Assembly: GCF_022483985.1 (NCBI RefSeq)
Contig: NZ_JAKVME010000003.1
Span: forward strand, 147,001-211,000
Direction: 5' to 3'
DNA length: 64,000 nt
Origin: Acetobacter sp.
Lineage (GTDB): Bacteria; Pseudomonadota; Alphaproteobacteria; Acetobacterales; Acetobacteraceae
This document shows positions 19,023 to 29,450 of this stretch, in pieces. Made by a program: the position numbers and the translations under genes. The notes below the pieces were generated by a model. The model saw only the letters and a program-made list of their open reading frames with translations. It was not told the origin of the DNA and did no database searches. Position 1 is the first letter of the stretch. Each line of letters opens with the position of its first letter.

Positions 19023-19618
19023 CTCCGACAGCACCTGATTCCATCCCCGGTGTTTCACGTGAAACACTGGAGCGCCTGACCTGTTTTGCCGATCTGCTGG
19101 TCCGATGGACGGCGAAGATCAATCTGATTTCTCCGGGTGACATTCCGCACCTATGGGAACGCCATATTCTCGACAGCCTGCAACTCGTCCCTTTGATAGA
19201 GCGCGGCATCCGCGTGACCGATCTGGGCTCAGGCGGCGGCTTTCCCGGCCTGATCCTCGCCATCGCGGCAGATGCGGACGTGACGCTCGTTGAATCCGAC
19301 CGACGCAAGGCTGCCTTTCTGCGCGAGGCCAGCCGCGCAACCGGCTGCCGGACCACCGTCATCAACCAGAGAATCGAAACGACCAACGTAGCACCCGCTC
19401 CGGTCGTCACGGCGCGGGCTCTGGCAAACCTGTCCCAGCTTCTCAACTGGACGGAAAAACTTGTCGCGGACAAAGGCTACGCGCTGTTTCTGAAGGGGCA
19501 GCAGGCCGCCGACGAGTTGACCAATGCCGAGCGCGACTGGCACATGACAGTCACGCATATTCCCAGCCGCACTCCGGGCGGCACCATTCTGAAAATAAGC
19601 GATATCAGGCGTGTCTGA
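19019..19618 (+). CDS. rsmG: 16S rRNA (guanine-527-N7)-methyltransferase RsmG
   Basis: A 199-residue SAM-dependent methyltransferase (formerly GidB). The SAM-binding loop [18 protein letters not shown] and the upstream KINLIS...[11 protein letters not shown] segment are diagnostic. The start ATG overlaps the mnmG stop by four bases (ATGA) and the 3' end overlaps parA by eight bases, so the cluster is translationally coupled. The first codons contain a perfect parS site. Confidence 0.95.
   Translation: MTPTAPDSIPGVSRETLERLTCFADLLVRWTAKINLISPGDIPHLWERHILDSLQLVPLIERGIRVTDLGSGGGFPGLILAIAADADVTLVESDRRKAAFLREASRATGCRTTVINQRIETTNVAPAPVVTARALANLSQLLNWTEKLVADKGYALFLKGQQAADELTNAERDWHMTVTHIPSRTPGGTILKISDIRRV
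19051..19066. promoter_or_regulatory. Perfect parS centromere site
   Basis: TGTTTCACGTGAAACA is an exact match to the chromosomal parS consensus recognised by ParB. It lies in the 5' part of rsmG, 0.55 kb upstream of parA, where alphaproteobacterial parS sites are often found. Confidence 0.92.
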
Positions 19619-20453
19619 ATCCAGAAAGAATACGAAAACTTCGAAACAAGCCGCGCATCCGGCACGTGGATCGGCCCAGCCCATTACCCTTGCCGTCGCC
19701 AACCAGAAGGGCGGTGTGGGCAAAACAACGACCGCCATCAACCTTGCAGCAGCCCTTGCCCAGAGCGGGCAGAGGGTTGTGCTGATTGATCTCGACCCGC
19801 AGGGCAATGCCTCAACCGGAATCGGCGTGGAATATAACGCCCGCAAACACGGCTCCTACACCCTGCTCATGGGTGAGGCTGATGCTGCCTCGCTGGTGCA
19901 GAAGACCGACATCGACAATCTGAGCGTAATCTCGGCCAGCACCGAACTTGTCGGCGCGGAGATCGAACTGATCGCCGAAGATGAGCGGGAACAGCGGCTG
20001 AAATCGGCCCTCAGGTCTCTGGCGGGCTCTACGGATTACATCATCATCGACTGCCCGCCGAGCCTCGGCCTTCTGACTCTCAACGCGCTCGTGGCCGCCG
20101 ATGGTGTCATTGCGCCGTTGCAGTGTGAGTTTTTCGCGCTTGAAGGCATCAGTCATCTGACCCGCACGATCGAGAAGGTCAAAAAGCAGTTCAATCCGGC
20201 GCTCAGGACTACAGGCATTGTCCTGACAATGTATGATCGCCGCAATAATCTCTCCGAACTCGTCGCGGCCGACGCCCGCAGTTTCTTCGGCGAGGCTGTC
20301 ATGGAAACCATCATCCCGCGCAATATCCGCATCTCCGAAGCCCAGAGTCACGGCACTCCCGTCATGACCTATGACCCGCGTTCCAGCGGTGCGACGTCCT
20401 ACACGGCTCTTGCACTTGAACTGCGCAACCGCCTTGAAAACACGAGCAACTGA
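19611..20453 (+). CDS. parA: Chromosome partitioning ATPase ParA
   Basis: A 280-residue Walker-type ATPase that moves ParB-parS complexes along the nucleoid. The deviant Walker A motif [17 protein letters not shown] follows a short basic N-terminal extension. Also visible are DLDPQGNAS and [15 protein letters not shown]. The GTG start at 19611 overlaps rsmG by eight bases. The lack of an N-terminal DNA-binding domain marks it as the chromosomal type (ParA/Soj). Confidence 0.95.
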   Translation: MSESRKNTKTSKQAAHPARGSAQPITLAVANQKGGVGKTTTAINLAAALAQSGQRVVLIDLDPQGNASTGIGVEYNARKHGSYTLLMGEADAASLVQKTDIDNLSVISASTELVGAEIELIAEDEREQRLKSALRSLAGSTDYIIIDCPPSLGLLTLNALVAADGVIAPLQCEFFALEGISHLTRTIEKVKKQFNPALRTTGIVLTMYDRRNNLSELVAADARSFFGEAVMETIIPRNIRISEAQSHGTPVMTYDPRSSGATSYTALALELRNRLENTSN

Positions 20454-20463
20454 GGTTCAGAGC

Positions 20464-21384
20464 GTGAGCACGAAGAAATCCCCCGCCCGTCCACGCCTTG
20501 GTCGCGGCCTCGCCGCGCTTCTGGGTGAACAGCCTGAAGCGGCAGAAGTAACAGCCACCACAGGTGCTGGCGAAACAGCCGCTCCCCAGACGGCACGCAA
20601 CGGCGTTTCTTCATTGCCTGTCGAATCTCTGGAGCCCAGTCCCTTTCAGCCCCGTCAGAACTTCGCCCCGGAAGCGCTGAGCGAGCTCGCGGAATCAATC
20701 CGTGTCCGCGGCATTCTTCAGCCGCTTCTGGCCCGCCCGCACCCCGACAAGCCGGGGACCTACCAGATCATCGGTGGCGAGCGGCGGTGGCGGGCGGCCC
20801 AGCAGGCCGGGCTGCATGATGTGCCGGTCCTGGTCCGAGAGCTCGACGACACGGACGCCATGGCCGCCGCTCTCGTGGAGAACCTCCAGCGCGCCGATCT
20901 CAATCCGATGGAAGAAGCCGAAGGGTTCAGCCGTCTGATCGAGGATTATCGCCTCACACAGGACGAGCTGGCGCGGGCCATCGGCAAATCCCGCCCGCAC
21001 ATCACCAACACCCTGCGGCTTCTGCGACTCCCCGCAGCGCTCCGCTCGGATGTCGTGGAAGGTCGCCTCTCGGCGGGCCATGCCAGAGCGCTTCTGGCTC
21101 ATCCGAACCCCGTAGCGGCGGCAAAGGACGTCATTGCACGGGATCTGTCGGTCCGACAGACCGAAGCGCTCGCACAGAAAGCCCTCAAAGACGCAGCCCA
21201 CCCAGTGCAGCAGAAGGCAGTGCGGGAGCGGCGCGATCCCGAAATCGCCATGCTAGAACGCGATCTCACGGCGAAACTCGGGCTTCCGGTCCAGATCCAG
21301 TTCGATGGCAAGGGCGGCACGCTCCGCTTTTCCTACCGCACACTGGATCAGCTTGATGGGCTGCTCGCACTTCTTAACAGATAA
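20464..21384 (+). CDS. parB: Chromosome partitioning protein ParB
   Basis: A 306-residue CTP-dependent clamp protein that loads at parS. Motifs: N-terminal RPRLGRGLAALLG for ParA contact, PFQPRQNF, the CTP-binding GGERRWRAAQ and ENLQRADLNPMEEAEG, then the helix-turn-helix (TQDELARAIGKSRPHITNTLRLL) and a C-terminal dimer domain. The GTG at 20464 follows GAGG and begins eleven bases after the parA stop. The longer open frame from 20371 lies inside parA and is not used. Confidence 0.95.
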   Translation: MSTKKSPARPRLGRGLAALLGEQPEAAEVTATTGAGETAAPQTARNGVSSLPVESLEPSPFQPRQNFAPEALSELAESIRVRGILQPLLARPHPDKPGTYQIIGGERRWRAAQQAGLHDVPVLVRELDDTDAMAAALVENLQRADLNPMEEAEGFSRLIEDYRLTQDELARAIGKSRPHITNTLRLLRLPAALRSDVVEGRLSAGHARALLAHPNPVAAAKDVIARDLSVRQTEALAQKALKDAAHPVQQKAVRERRDPEIAMLERDLTAKLGLPVQIQFDGKGGTLRFSYRTLDQLDGLLALLNR

Positions 21385-21469
21385 GTGCGATTCAACGCTT
21401 GCACTGGAACGGAACGGCTGTTAAAAGCCCGCCTTATTCCAAGCCTGCGGGTCTGGAACTGGAAATCCT

Positions 21470-21545
<76 letters not shown>

Positions 21546-21875
21546 GGATTTCTCCCCACACTTCAAAAATATTTTTCTGAGCATGCCGTATGGCCGCGTT
21601 CTGAATTGAAGAACCACGCCTGAGCGTCGTGGGCAAAGGCATATAAGCCGCTCTCCATAATAACCTTCACAACAGAGCGTGGCATCCCGGGCTTTCAGAC
21701 TCCGGCAGCAGAATTACACGAAATTGTCAGATGGTGATTGCTCGGTCGCCAAGAAACTTTTCATACGCCACAGTGTTTGAGCATATGACAGCGACCTGTG
21801 CCTGTGATCTGAACCAAAAACAATACGCTGATCCGGGCACATAGAAACAGGCCGCATTATCTGCAAGAGGTTTTC
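21546..21875 (+). other. Gene-free stretch upstream of the DUF2501 gene
   Basis: No convincing frame, RNA fold or repeat. It presumably contains the promoter of the following gene. AAGAGG at 21862-21867 is that gene's ribosome site. Confidence 0.4.
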
Positions 21876-22400
21876 ATGTTCGCATCACGGCATATCGCTC
21901 TCGTCGCCTCGTTCGGCATGGCACTCGCATCAGTCAGCGCAGCCCATGCCCAGACGGCGGCCCAGCAGCTCCCGGCCGGCACAACCCTGTCGACGGTGCC
22001 AAACGGCGCCCTGCCCGTAACCAACCCTGCAAACGCAGCTTCCGCGCCCACACAGGGCGCGCAGGTGGTGAAAGGCGTCACCGGCGCGACCACAGCAGCA
22101 ACTCCGGGCGCTCTCGGTGAAGACGGACTGCCATCCATCGACAACGCCACCCCCGGCAATGTCGCAGGCCTGCTTTCCTACTGCATTCACAAGAAATATG
22201 TGAACGGCACGACATCCCGCAGCGTCGCCCGCAAGCTGGCGAAGCGCGCCGACGTGAAGAACGACCAGAATTACTCGCTCGGCGGACAGGGTCTGCTGGC
22301 CAACGCCACATCGACACCGTTCGATATCGCCACACTCGACAAGTCCAAACGCGTCAAACTGTGCAGCGACCTGACCAAAAAGGGTCAGGAGCTCCAGTAA
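21876..22400 (+). CDS. Exported DUF2501-like protein
   Basis: A 174-residue protein with a clear signal peptide (cleavage near AHA-QTA, residues 23-26). A low-complexity Ala/Thr/Pro segment follows, then a C-terminal domain (about 95-170) with two cysteines (LLSYCIHKKYV and RVKLCSDLTKKGQ). The pattern NVAG-LL-YC-KKYV ... LCSDLTKKGQEL resembles DUF2501 (E. coli YjjA). Function unknown; periplasmic location predicted. The start is supported by AAGAGG six bases before ATG. A strong terminator follows, so it is probably monocistronic. Confidence 0.7.
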   Translation: MFASRHIALVASFGMALASVSAAHAQTAAQQLPAGTTLSTVPNGALPVTNPANAASAPTQGAQVVKGVTGATTAATPGALGEDGLPSIDNATPGNVAGLLSYCIHKKYVNGTTSRSVARKLAKRADVKNDQNYSLGGQGLLANATSTPFDIATLDKSKRVKLCSDLTKKGQELQ

Positions 22401-22434
22401 GTTCGCTGACGGTAGAGAGCAGCCACCCACGAGA

Positions 22435-22464
22435 ACCGACCGGAGCAATCCGGTCGGTTTTTTT
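22435..22464 (+). terminator. Rho-independent terminator
   Basis: ACCGACCGG and CCGGTCGGT (22435-22443 and 22450-22458) form a perfect 9-bp stem followed by a run of T. It lies 35 bases after the DUF2501 gene. Confidence 0.93.
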
Positions 22465-22620
22465 GTATCCGGCACCCGCGCAGCTTCTCGCCCGACCACG
22501 CCGCTTTCCCGCCACCACTGTTCCGCTTTCACAGCGACCCATCTGTTTTCGGCAAAACGTCACACCCCGGCCTTGTGTCGGCTATTGTTCGCGTGCGGCG
22601 GATCGCGCACAATCAGCGCC

Positions 22621-25059
22621 ATGAATGCGCCCAGCGGCTCCCGCCCGACCAATACGCTCTCCCTCGCCTCCGCTCTTCCGGAGACGACCTCGCCCGCCAG
22701 AGCCGCTCTCCAGACCGCTCTGGCCCGCACGGCGCTCTCCATTGAACCACGGGAAGAACCAGCCCTTCTCAGGCGCATCGGACGCGCCCTGGCACCCGGT
22801 GCGCAGGACGTGCCGGACGAGGTCTTCATCAGCGCCCTATGCGCCGTCAGACGCAAACGCTGGGCCTCCCGTCTGATGGACCAGACCCGCCGCGACGGAC
22901 GTATCTGGATCTCGCGCGAAGACATGGAACAGGCGGCCAACGCCGTCGAAAACCCCGACGCCACGGACGACGATCTTTTCGCGGCCCTCAAGCCCGTCAT
23001 GGCGACGCGTTTCCATGAACTGGGCGACACCCCGAAAGAAGCGCTCGCAGGCATGCAGGCCGACCTGCTCGACACCGGGCGTATCCTTTCCGCAGGCCAG
23101 ACCGCACGACTGGCCGACGCCATCGCCGACGCCTTCAACGTCTCCGACCGTGATCGCTTTGTCGGTCGGGCACAGGAAGCGGAAGAAGCCCGCGCCCGTC
23201 AGGAAGCCTCCATCGAGCAGACCGCCCGGGCGCGTCGGGAGAGCGAAGAAAAACGTCTGGAGGAATGGGAAAGCAGTCTCGTCCGCTTTCAGGAAGTCCC
23301 CGCAATCCTGCGCTGCTCGCACCGCGAGGCTCTGCGCTGGATCGCCGAAAACCGCATTCCCGTCGCTCGTCGCATACTCCAGAAAGACGGGCAGGAGTTG
23401 TGGGAGTTCGACCCCAACGAACTGATCGCTCTGCGCCCTGCCCTGCCCGAGTGGCGGCGCATCAGCGAGGAGTTTTTCGACCGTAAGGAGAAGCGTGGCC
23501 GCGACCGTGACGGACGGCGGGATGCACAGCTTCCGGAACCGCCAAAAGTCGGAAAGCACGTCGCCAACTCGGTCATCGCCCGCGTGGCGGCCCTTGATCG
23601 TTACGCCGCCCACTTCCGCACTGCCCGCGCCCTTGATCGCCGCATCACGCTCGTCACAGGCCCCACCAACAGCGGCAAGTCCCACACGGCGCTCGACGCT
23701 CTGGCGAAGGCCGAGAGCGGTCTTGCGCTGGCTCCGCTGCGTCTCCTCGCCCACGAGTTCCGCGAAGCGCTGGCGGCCCGTGGCGTGGAAGCGTCACTCT
23801 CCACCGGCGAAGAGCGGATGATCGTGGAAGGCAGCAAGCATCTCGCGGCAACCGTCGAGATGTGCCCGTTCTTCAATCCCGTCGATGTCGCCATCATCGA
23901 CGAAGCACAGATGCTCTTCGACCCCGACCGTGGCGCCGCCTGGACCGCCGCGATCATGGGAGCGCCCGCCCGGCATCTTTACATCCTTGGCGCGCCAGAA
24001 TGTATTCCGATGGTGCGCCGCATTGCCGAACTCTGCGGCGACCCGATTGATGAAATCTCCCTCCAGCGCAAAAGCCCACTCAAAGCTGCATCGGCTCCCG
24101 TTCGCCTCAACGAACTGAAGGCCGGCGATGCCCTCATCGCCTTCTCCCGTCGTGAAGTGCTGGATCTGCGCGCTGCCCTGATGGAGCGCGGTCGTCGCGT
24201 CGCCGTCGTCTATGGCGCACTCAGCCCGGAAGTCCGCCGCGCCGAAGCCCAGCGCTTCAACTCGGGAGCCGCTGATATCCTGATCGCCACAGATGCCATC
24301 GGCATGGGGCTCAATCTCTCCATCCGTCGCGTGGTGTTCGCCGCTCTCAGAAAGTTCGACGGTCGTCAGACCCGCGATCTATCCATTCAGGAGGTCAAGC
24401 AGATCGGTGGCCGCGCGGGCCGCTACGGCAAGCATGAGGAAGGCATTGTCGCCGTGCTGGCCGACGCTGGCACTCCGCGCTTTATCCGCGATCATCTCAA
24501 CGCCGATCCGATCCCGCCCGACGAACTCCGCCCGCTCGTGCAACCGGACGCCGATATCGTTCGCGCCATCGCCACGGAAATCGGCTCCGACAGCCTCTAC
24601 GGCGTGCTGGCCCGCATCCGCCGCGCCGTGCTTCGTCATGACGACCCCAACTACCGTCTGTCGGATATGGAGCAGCCCTTCGCCATTGCGTCAGCTCTGG
24701 AAGGCGTGGAAGGGCTCGATCTCACCCAGCGCTGGACCTACGCCATGTGTCCCGTCGATGACCGCGACAACGGCATCAGCCGTCTTGTCGGCTGGGCCGC
24801 CGAGCACGCCGCCGGAGCGCGTATCCCGCCGCCGGGCACCGGCCGCCTCCCACCGCCCGACCGGGCGGGCCGGGAAGAGCTTGAGCGCGCCGAGAAGCGC
24901 CACAAGCGGCTCGTCGCATGGCGCTGGCTGGCGCTGCGGTTCCCGGAGACCTATCCGGATCTGGAGTCAGCCGAAGACACCACCCGCAAGCTCAACGAGT
25001 GGATCGAAAGCGTGCTGCGGCAGCAGAGCCGGACGCGGAAACAGAAAGAACGCCGGTAA
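22621..25059 (+). CDS. Suv3-like superfamily 2 helicase
   Basis: An 812-residue helicase. A charged N-terminal region (1-330) contains a helical segment rich in E, A and R (about residues 185-225) and an excisionase-like stretch (PAILRCSHREALRWIAENRIPVARR). The helicase core follows: Walker A TGPTNSGKSHTALDAL, DEAQ (VAIIDEAQMLFDP), and motif VI QIGGRAGRYG, as in the mitochondrial RNA helicase Suv3. Such proteins are common in Alphaproteobacteria and are thought to act in RNA turnover; that role is inferred. The ATG at 22621 has no clear ribosome site and the frame opens earlier at 22573. Confidence 0.82.
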   Translation: MNAPSGSRPTNTLSLASALPETTSPARAALQTALARTALSIEPREEPALLRRIGRALAPGAQDVPDEVFISALCAVRRKRWASRLMDQTRRDGRIWISREDMEQAANAVENPDATDDDLFAALKPVMATRFHELGDTPKEALAGMQADLLDTGRILSAGQTARLADAIADAFNVSDRDRFVGRAQEAEEARARQEASIEQTARARRESEEKRLEEWESSLVRFQEVPAILRCSHREALRWIAENRIPVARRILQKDGQELWEFDPNELIALRPALPEWRRISEEFFDRKEKRGRDRDGRRDAQLPEPPKVGKHVANSVIARVAALDRYAAHFRTARALDRRITLVTGPTNSGKSHTALDALAKAESGLALAPLRLLAHEFREALAARGVEASLSTGEERMIVEGSKHLAATVEMCPFFNPVDVAIIDEAQMLFDPDRGAAWTAAIMGAPARHLYILGAPECIPMVRRIAELCGDPIDEISLQRKSPLKAASAPVRLNELKAGDALIAFSRREVLDLRAALMERGRRVAVVYGALSPEVRRAEAQRFNSGAADILIATDAIGMGLNLSIRRVVFAALRKFDGRQTRDLSIQEVKQIGGRAGRYGKHEEGIVAVLADAGTPRFIRDHLNADPIPPDELRPLVQPDADIVRAIATEIGSDSLYGVLARIRRAVLRHDDPNYRLSDMEQPFAIASALEGVEGLDLTQRWTYAMCPVDDRDNGISRLVGWAAEHAAGARIPPPGTGRLPPPDRAGREELERAEKRHKRLVAWRWLALRFPETYPDLESAEDTTRKLNEWIESVLRQQSRTRKQKERR

Positions 25060-25090
25060 GATCGGAGGAGTGTTGTGCCGGGGCGAGGGC

Positions 25091-25134
25091 GGGGCTTTGC
25101 CCCGGCCCCCACCAAAGGCGATGCCTTTGGAAAC
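25091..25134 (+). repeat. Dispersed hairpin repeat, partial copy 2
   Basis: GGGGCTTTGCCCC (25091-25103) followed by CCAAAGGC-GAT-GCCTTTGG (25112-25130) and AAACCGGTTG. These match the first two hairpins of the element at 1277-1405. It lies just after the helicase stop codon. Confidence 0.75.
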
Positions 25135-25236
25135 CGGTTGTTGAAGTAGTGTTCGTATAGAATATTTCTCCAATACACTTGAAATTACCTGCGTCCATTA
25201 ATTACAATTAATAATCATGCATAAAAAGAGTATGTT

Positions 25237-25674
25237 ATGTCACAGCTTGTATTCGATGGCACAGAAGAAACTCTGGTTCTGATAGACAAAAATGGCAAAT
25301 CTGTCGGCTCATGGCACGCCAACAACCGTACAGACAGCCATGCAACCTTACATTTTGTTCCCAATGGCAGCCTTCCTTTTCAGGACAGGACTGCGCCGCA
25401 CCGTCACAGCGCGCCTAATGCGGACACGGTCAATGGTGAATACGGCTCTTTCGGTATCATTCGTATGATGCCTTTCGATGGTCATGCTGGTGTTGGTGTT
25501 CATGCCGGGAGAGCAAATGTTCCTGACAAGTCCATCCGGCGAGGTATCGGCCCGGATCATGTTACCCAAGGATGTATAAGAACGACAGAAGACGCCATGA
25601 AAGCCATAACAGGCGTCATGGCCCAAGATCCGCTTCTGACCATAACAGTAAAAAATAATCGCAGGAAACGCTGA
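25237..25674 (+). CDS. Small L,D-transpeptidase-like (YkuD/DUF2778-type) protein, possible toxin
   Basis: A 145-residue protein without signal peptide. Residues 80-118 contain FDGHAGVGVHAGR (His89), then VTQGCIRTTEDA (Cys113). This spacing matches the catalytic His/Cys arrangement of L,D-transpeptidase folds, and the size matches the Tlde1/DUF2778 group of peptidoglycan-attacking type VI effectors. These enzymes act on cell-wall peptides in the periplasm, so a cytoplasmic form with no signal peptide implies delivery by another route. AAGAG precedes the ATG. The next gene begins two bases after this stop and carries a signal peptide, as expected for a periplasmic immunity partner. Base composition is more AT-rich than the flanking genes. 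Family call moderate; toxin role inferred. Confidence 0.6.
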   Translation: MSQLVFDGTEETLVLIDKNGKSVGSWHANNRTDSHATLHFVPNGSLPFQDRTAPHRHSAPNADTVNGEYGSFGIIRMMPFDGHAGVGVHAGRANVPDKSIRRGIGPDHVTQGCIRTTEDAMKAITGVMAQDPLLTITVKNNRRKR

Positions 25675-25675
25675 T

Positions 25676-26257
25676 ATGTGGAAAGCAAATTTCGCATTTG
25701 TTGTCGGCCTGTCCATCATGGCCTGTCCTGCTTCATTACAGGCGCAGATCATCACAGCAACAGATACGACTAGCGAAGCTTCGGTTCAGATTATAAATAC
25801 ACCTTATCTTTTACAGCCAGCAAACAAGTATGGTGCGGTTTGGGTAGCACTCGACAAAAACACCCTAAAAAACGACCGGACTCCGTTGCAAAAAGGCAGT
25901 TACGGCACAGTGGAAGCACAAGAAAAAGTCTATTTCTCTTCCGATGAGATGAAAAAATCAAAAATTCTTGTCATATTCATTAACACAAAAAATCAGCCTC
26001 TTACGATCACTCCTACCAACCTTTCTCCCGCAAAATCCTTGTCGGATGCGAGCGACAGAAACAAGACGCTTCTCGTTGCGTTGAACAACATGACCCTCAC
26101 GGACACCGTAACGTCGGGAGAAGAAGATAACTGGCACAAAGGGAATCCTAAAAAAATACCCCTGCTATCCGGCAACACCACATGGATTGAACCAGGAATT
26201 CACACCCTGAAGAATGTTGGTCGAGAAAAATCCGAATTTATAACAATAGAGTGGTAG
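25676..26257 (+). CDS. Periplasmic protein of unknown family, candidate partner or immunity protein
   Basis: A 193-residue protein with a classical signal peptide (residues 1-23, cleavage after SLQA). The mature part has beta-strand-like sequence (KILVIFINTKNQPLTITP, IPLLSGNTTWIEPGIHTL) and no cysteine. I do not recognise the family. Its ATG lies one base after the stop of the L,D-transpeptidase-like gene, so the two are translated as a unit. Pairing of a leaderless wall-active enzyme with a secreted small protein suggests that this one protects the periplasm. It could instead be an accessory envelope protein. Confidence 0.6.
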   Translation: MWKANFAFVVGLSIMACPASLQAQIITATDTTSEASVQIINTPYLLQPANKYGAVWVALDKNTLKNDRTPLQKGSYGTVEAQEKVYFSSDEMKKSKILVIFINTKNQPLTITPTNLSPAKSLSDASDRNKTLLVALNNMTLTDTVTSGEEDNWHKGNPKKIPLLSGNTTWIEPGIHTLKNVGREKSEFITIEW

Positions 26258-26346
26258 ACATTACTTCGTTTAAAACGAAAAATATTTTCTTATCAGCACA
26301 TCACCTGAAAAACGACGAAGTAAGGTCTTCATCCTCAAATCAGGAT

Positions 26347-26390
26347 CAAAGGGGCCACGCCCCTTTGCGGGTCAAGGGCAGCGCCCTTGA
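26347..26390. repeat. Tandem perfect hairpins downstream of uvrA
   Basis: CAAAGGGGC-CAC-GCCCCTTTG (26347-26367) and TCAAGGGC-AGC-GCCCTTGA (26372-26390), both perfect stems with 3-base loops. They resemble hairpins of the dispersed element at 1277-1405. They may also act as transcription or mRNA 3' end signals for the convergent genes, though no T-run follows. Confidence 0.7.
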
Positions 26391-26414
26391 AACCCCAACC
26401 CAACGGCCTCTAAA

Positions 26415-29336
26415 TCACCCAGCCTTCTTCTTCCGCCCGCGTGCAGGCTTCTTCACCACTGACGGCACAGCCTCACCGTCCTGCATCAGAAGCGGCGCGA
26501 GGAAGCACCCTGTGTGGCTGGCCTTGCACTGGACGATCTCTTCCGGCGTGCCTTCGGCCACGACTTCGCCGCCGCCGCTCCCGCCTTCGGGACCGATGTC
26601 GATAATCCAGTCTGCGGTCTTGATGACTTCCAGATTGTGCTCGATCACCACAACCGTATTGCCCTGATCGACCAGCGCGTGGAGAACTTCCAGCAGCTTG
26701 CGGACGTCTTCCGTGTGCAAGCCCGTGGTGGGCTCATCAAGAATATACATCGTGCGGCCTGTCGCACGTCGAGCCAGTTCCTTGGAGAGCTTCACACGCT
26801 GCGCCTCACCACCGGAAAGGGTGGTGGCCTGCTGACCAAGAGCGACATAGCCAAGACCGACTTTCTGAAGAATGGCGAGGCGATCGCGGATACGGGTCTG
26901 CGCCTCGAAATAGGGCAATGCCTCGTCCACGCTCATCGCCAGCACATCGGCAATCGACTTGCCCTTGAACTTCACTTCCAATGTTTCACGATTATAGCGA
27001 GCACCTTTACAGGCATCGCAGGTCACGAACACATCGGGCAGGAAGTGCATCTCGATCTTGATGACGCCGTCGCCCTGACAGGCTTCGCAACGACCGCCTT
27101 TCACGTTGAATGAAAAGCGCCCCGGCTTGTAGCCACGCGCCTTGCTTTCCGGAAGTTCCGCGAACCAGTCACGGATTGGCGTAAACAGGTCGGTGTAGGT
27201 CGCGGGGTTGGAGCGCGGCGTCCGACCGATGGGCGACTGGTTAATGTCGATGATCTTGTCGAGCAGTTCCAGTCCATCCACCCGCTCACATGGTGCGGGC
27301 GTCTGGGACGACCCCATCAGACGCCGGGAGAGGGTCTTGTAGAGCGTGTCGATGACCAGCGTGGACTTGCCGCCACCCGAGACACCTGTGACGCAGGTGA
27401 AAGTGCCGAGCGGGAATTTGGCCGTCACATCCTTGAGATTGTTGCCTGTAGCACCACGAACCGTCACAAATCGCTTCGGGTCGATCGGGCGACGCTCCTT
27501 CGGCACCGCGATGCGCTTACGGCCAGACAGATACGCACCCGTCAGACTGTCCTTGCAGGCCGCGACTTCGATCGGTGTGCCGCTGGCGATCACCGTGCCG
27601 CCCTTCACACCCGCACCCGGTCCCATGTCGATCAGCCAGTCCGCGCTACGGATGGCGTCCTCATCATGCTCGACAACGATCAGGGTATTTCCAAGAGCTT
27701 TCAGACGCTGCAGCGTCGCCAGAAGCCGCTCGTTATCGCGCTGATGCAGCCCGATGGAAGGCTCATCCAGCACATACAGCACACCTGTAAGACCCGACCC
27801 GATCTGACTGGCCAGACGGATACGCTGGCTTTCACCGCCCGACAGGGTCGCCGATCCACGGGACAGCGTCAGATAATCCAAGCCTACATCGACAAGGAAT
27901 TTCAGACGGTCATTGATTTCCCGAAGAATACGACGGGCAATTTCCGCACGTTGCGGCGTCAGGGTCGGCAGGACGCTTTCGAACCAGTCATGAGCATCCC
28001 TGATTGCCAGATCGGACGCCTGTGCGATATTGAATCCCGCAACCTTGACAGACAAAGCTTCAGGTTTCAGGCGTGCGCCATTGCAGACATGACAGGGCTT
28101 GTCCGCCTGATAGCGGGAAAGCTCTTCTTTCTGCCAGATGCTGTCCGTATTCCGCAGGCGGCGCTGGAGACTGGCAACAGCGCCCTCGAATGGCTTTGTC
28201 AGCGTGTGGGACTTTCCGCCGTCACGATAGACGAAGTGTACGTCATCATCCGTTCCATCGAGAATGACGAAACGGGCTTCCTCCGGCAGATCACACCACG
28301 CCGTGTCCATGCTGATATCAAGATGCTTCGCCAGACTCTGGAGCGTCTGCTCATAGAGCGGCGTCTTGTCATTCCGCCAGGGCGCGACGGCTCCCTGTGC
28401 CAGCGACAGTCGCTCGTCCGGCACAATCAGGCGTGGATCGAAGAAAGTCTCGGTGCCGATACCGTCACAGGCCGGGCAGGCTCCCTGCGGCGCGTTGAAC
28501 GAGAACAGCCGCGGCTCGATCTCTTCCAGCGTAAAGCCGCTGACAGGACAGGCGAACCGTGAGGAAAACACCGTGCGCTCGGCAGGCTCCTTGCTGTCCC
28601 GCGTCACTTCTTCCGCATAGACAAGCCCGTCCGACAGAGAGAGCGCCGTTTCAAAACTGTCGGCCAGACGGCTTTCAATACCGGGCTTGACCACAATCCG
28701 GTCCACAACAGCTTCGACCGTATGACGCAGCTTACGATTCAGATTGGGAACATCTTCAATATCGTAGAGTTCACCATCGACTTTCACGCGCGCAAAACCC
28801 TTGCGCTGAAGCTCGGCCAGTTCCTTGCGATACTCGCCTTTACGGTCACGAATGACCGGGGCCAGCAGCATCAGCCGCGCGCCCTCCGGCATAGCCATGA
28901 CGCGATCCACCATCTGGCTGACCGTCTGTGCCTCGATCGGCAGGCCGGTCGCGGGGGAATACGGCACACCCGCACGCGCCCAGAGCAGACGCATGTAGTC
29001 ATGGATTTCAGTGACCGTTCCGACCGTCGAACGCGGGTTCTTGGAAGTCGTCTTCTGCTCGATGGAAATGGCCGGAGACAGCCCTTCGATCGAGTCCATG
29101 TCCGGTTTGCCCATCAGTTCCAGAAACTGCCGGGCATAGGCGGACAGGCTTTCGACGTAGCGTCGCTGCCCTTCCGCGTAGATCGTATCAAACGCCAGCG
29201 AGGATTTGCCGGACCCGGACAGGCCGGTGATGACCGTCATCTGATCACGCGGAATATCCACATCGACGGACTTGAGATTATGGGCGCGAGCGCCCTTCAC
29301 ACGGATGGCGGGGCCTGAAACGGGTTTGGCTGTCAT
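26415..29336 (-). CDS. uvrA: Excinuclease ABC subunit A
   Basis: UvrA recognises DNA damage in nucleotide excision repair. The 973-residue protein has two ABC ATPase halves: Walker [10 protein letters not shown] (about 38-46) and GVSGGGKST, two signature motifs ([28 protein letters not shown]), and two Walker B motifs ending LDEPS and LDEPTTGLH. Zinc-binding pairs are present (CPVSGF/CPACDG; CHVCNG; CEACQG/CDACKG). I chose the ATG at 29336; the TTG at 29372 is an alternative. It stands alone on the minus strand. Confidence 0.96.
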   Translation of the reverse strand: MTAKPVSGPAIRVKGARAHNLKSVDVDIPRDQMTVITGLSGSGKSSLAFDTIYAEGQRRYVESLSAYARQFLELMGKPDMDSIEGLSPAISIEQKTTSKNPRSTVGTVTEIHDYMRLLWARAGVPYSPATGLPIEAQTVSQMVDRVMAMPEGARLMLLAPVIRDRKGEYRKELAELQRKGFARVKVDGELYDIEDVPNLNRKLRHTVEAVVDRIVVKPGIESRLADSFETALSLSDGLVYAEEVTRDSKEPAERTVFSSRFACPVSGFTLEEIEPRLFSFNAPQGACPACDGIGTETFFDPRLIVPDERLSLAQGAVAPWRNDKTPLYEQTLQSLAKHLDISMDTAWCDLPEEARFVILDGTDDDVHFVYRDGGKSHTLTKPFEGAVASLQRRLRNTDSIWQKEELSRYQADKPCHVCNGARLKPEALSVKVAGFNIAQASDLAIRDAHDWFESVLPTLTPQRAEIARRILREINDRLKFLVDVGLDYLTLSRGSATLSGGESQRIRLASQIGSGLTGVLYVLDEPSIGLHQRDNERLLATLQRLKALGNTLIVVEHDEDAIRSADWLIDMGPGAGVKGGTVIASGTPIEVAACKDSLTGAYLSGRKRIAVPKERRPIDPKRFVTVRGATGNNLKDVTAKFPLGTFTCVTGVSGGGKSTLVIDTLYKTLSRRLMGSSQTPAPCERVDGLELLDKIIDINQSPIGRTPRSNPATYTDLFTPIRDWFAELPESKARGYKPGRFSFNVKGGRCEACQGDGVIKIEMHFLPDVFVTCDACKGARYNRETLEVKFKGKSIADVLAMSVDEALPYFEAQTRIRDRLAILQKVGLGYVALGQQATTLSGGEAQRVKLSKELARRATGRTMYILDEPTTGLHTEDVRKLLEVLHALVDQGNTVVVIEHNLEVIKTADWIIDIGPEGGSGGGEVVAEGTPEEIVQCKASHTGCFLAPLLMQDGEAVPSVVKKPARGRKKKAG

Positions 29337-29450
29337 CGTCCGGTCGTATGTCCTTGTGTTCAGACTGGACAATATAGGGCGCTTCTCACGGATTTACAGG
29401 GGATTGCGCCGCCAAAAAGAACATATCGGGATCATTTCCGCCCGCTGGCT

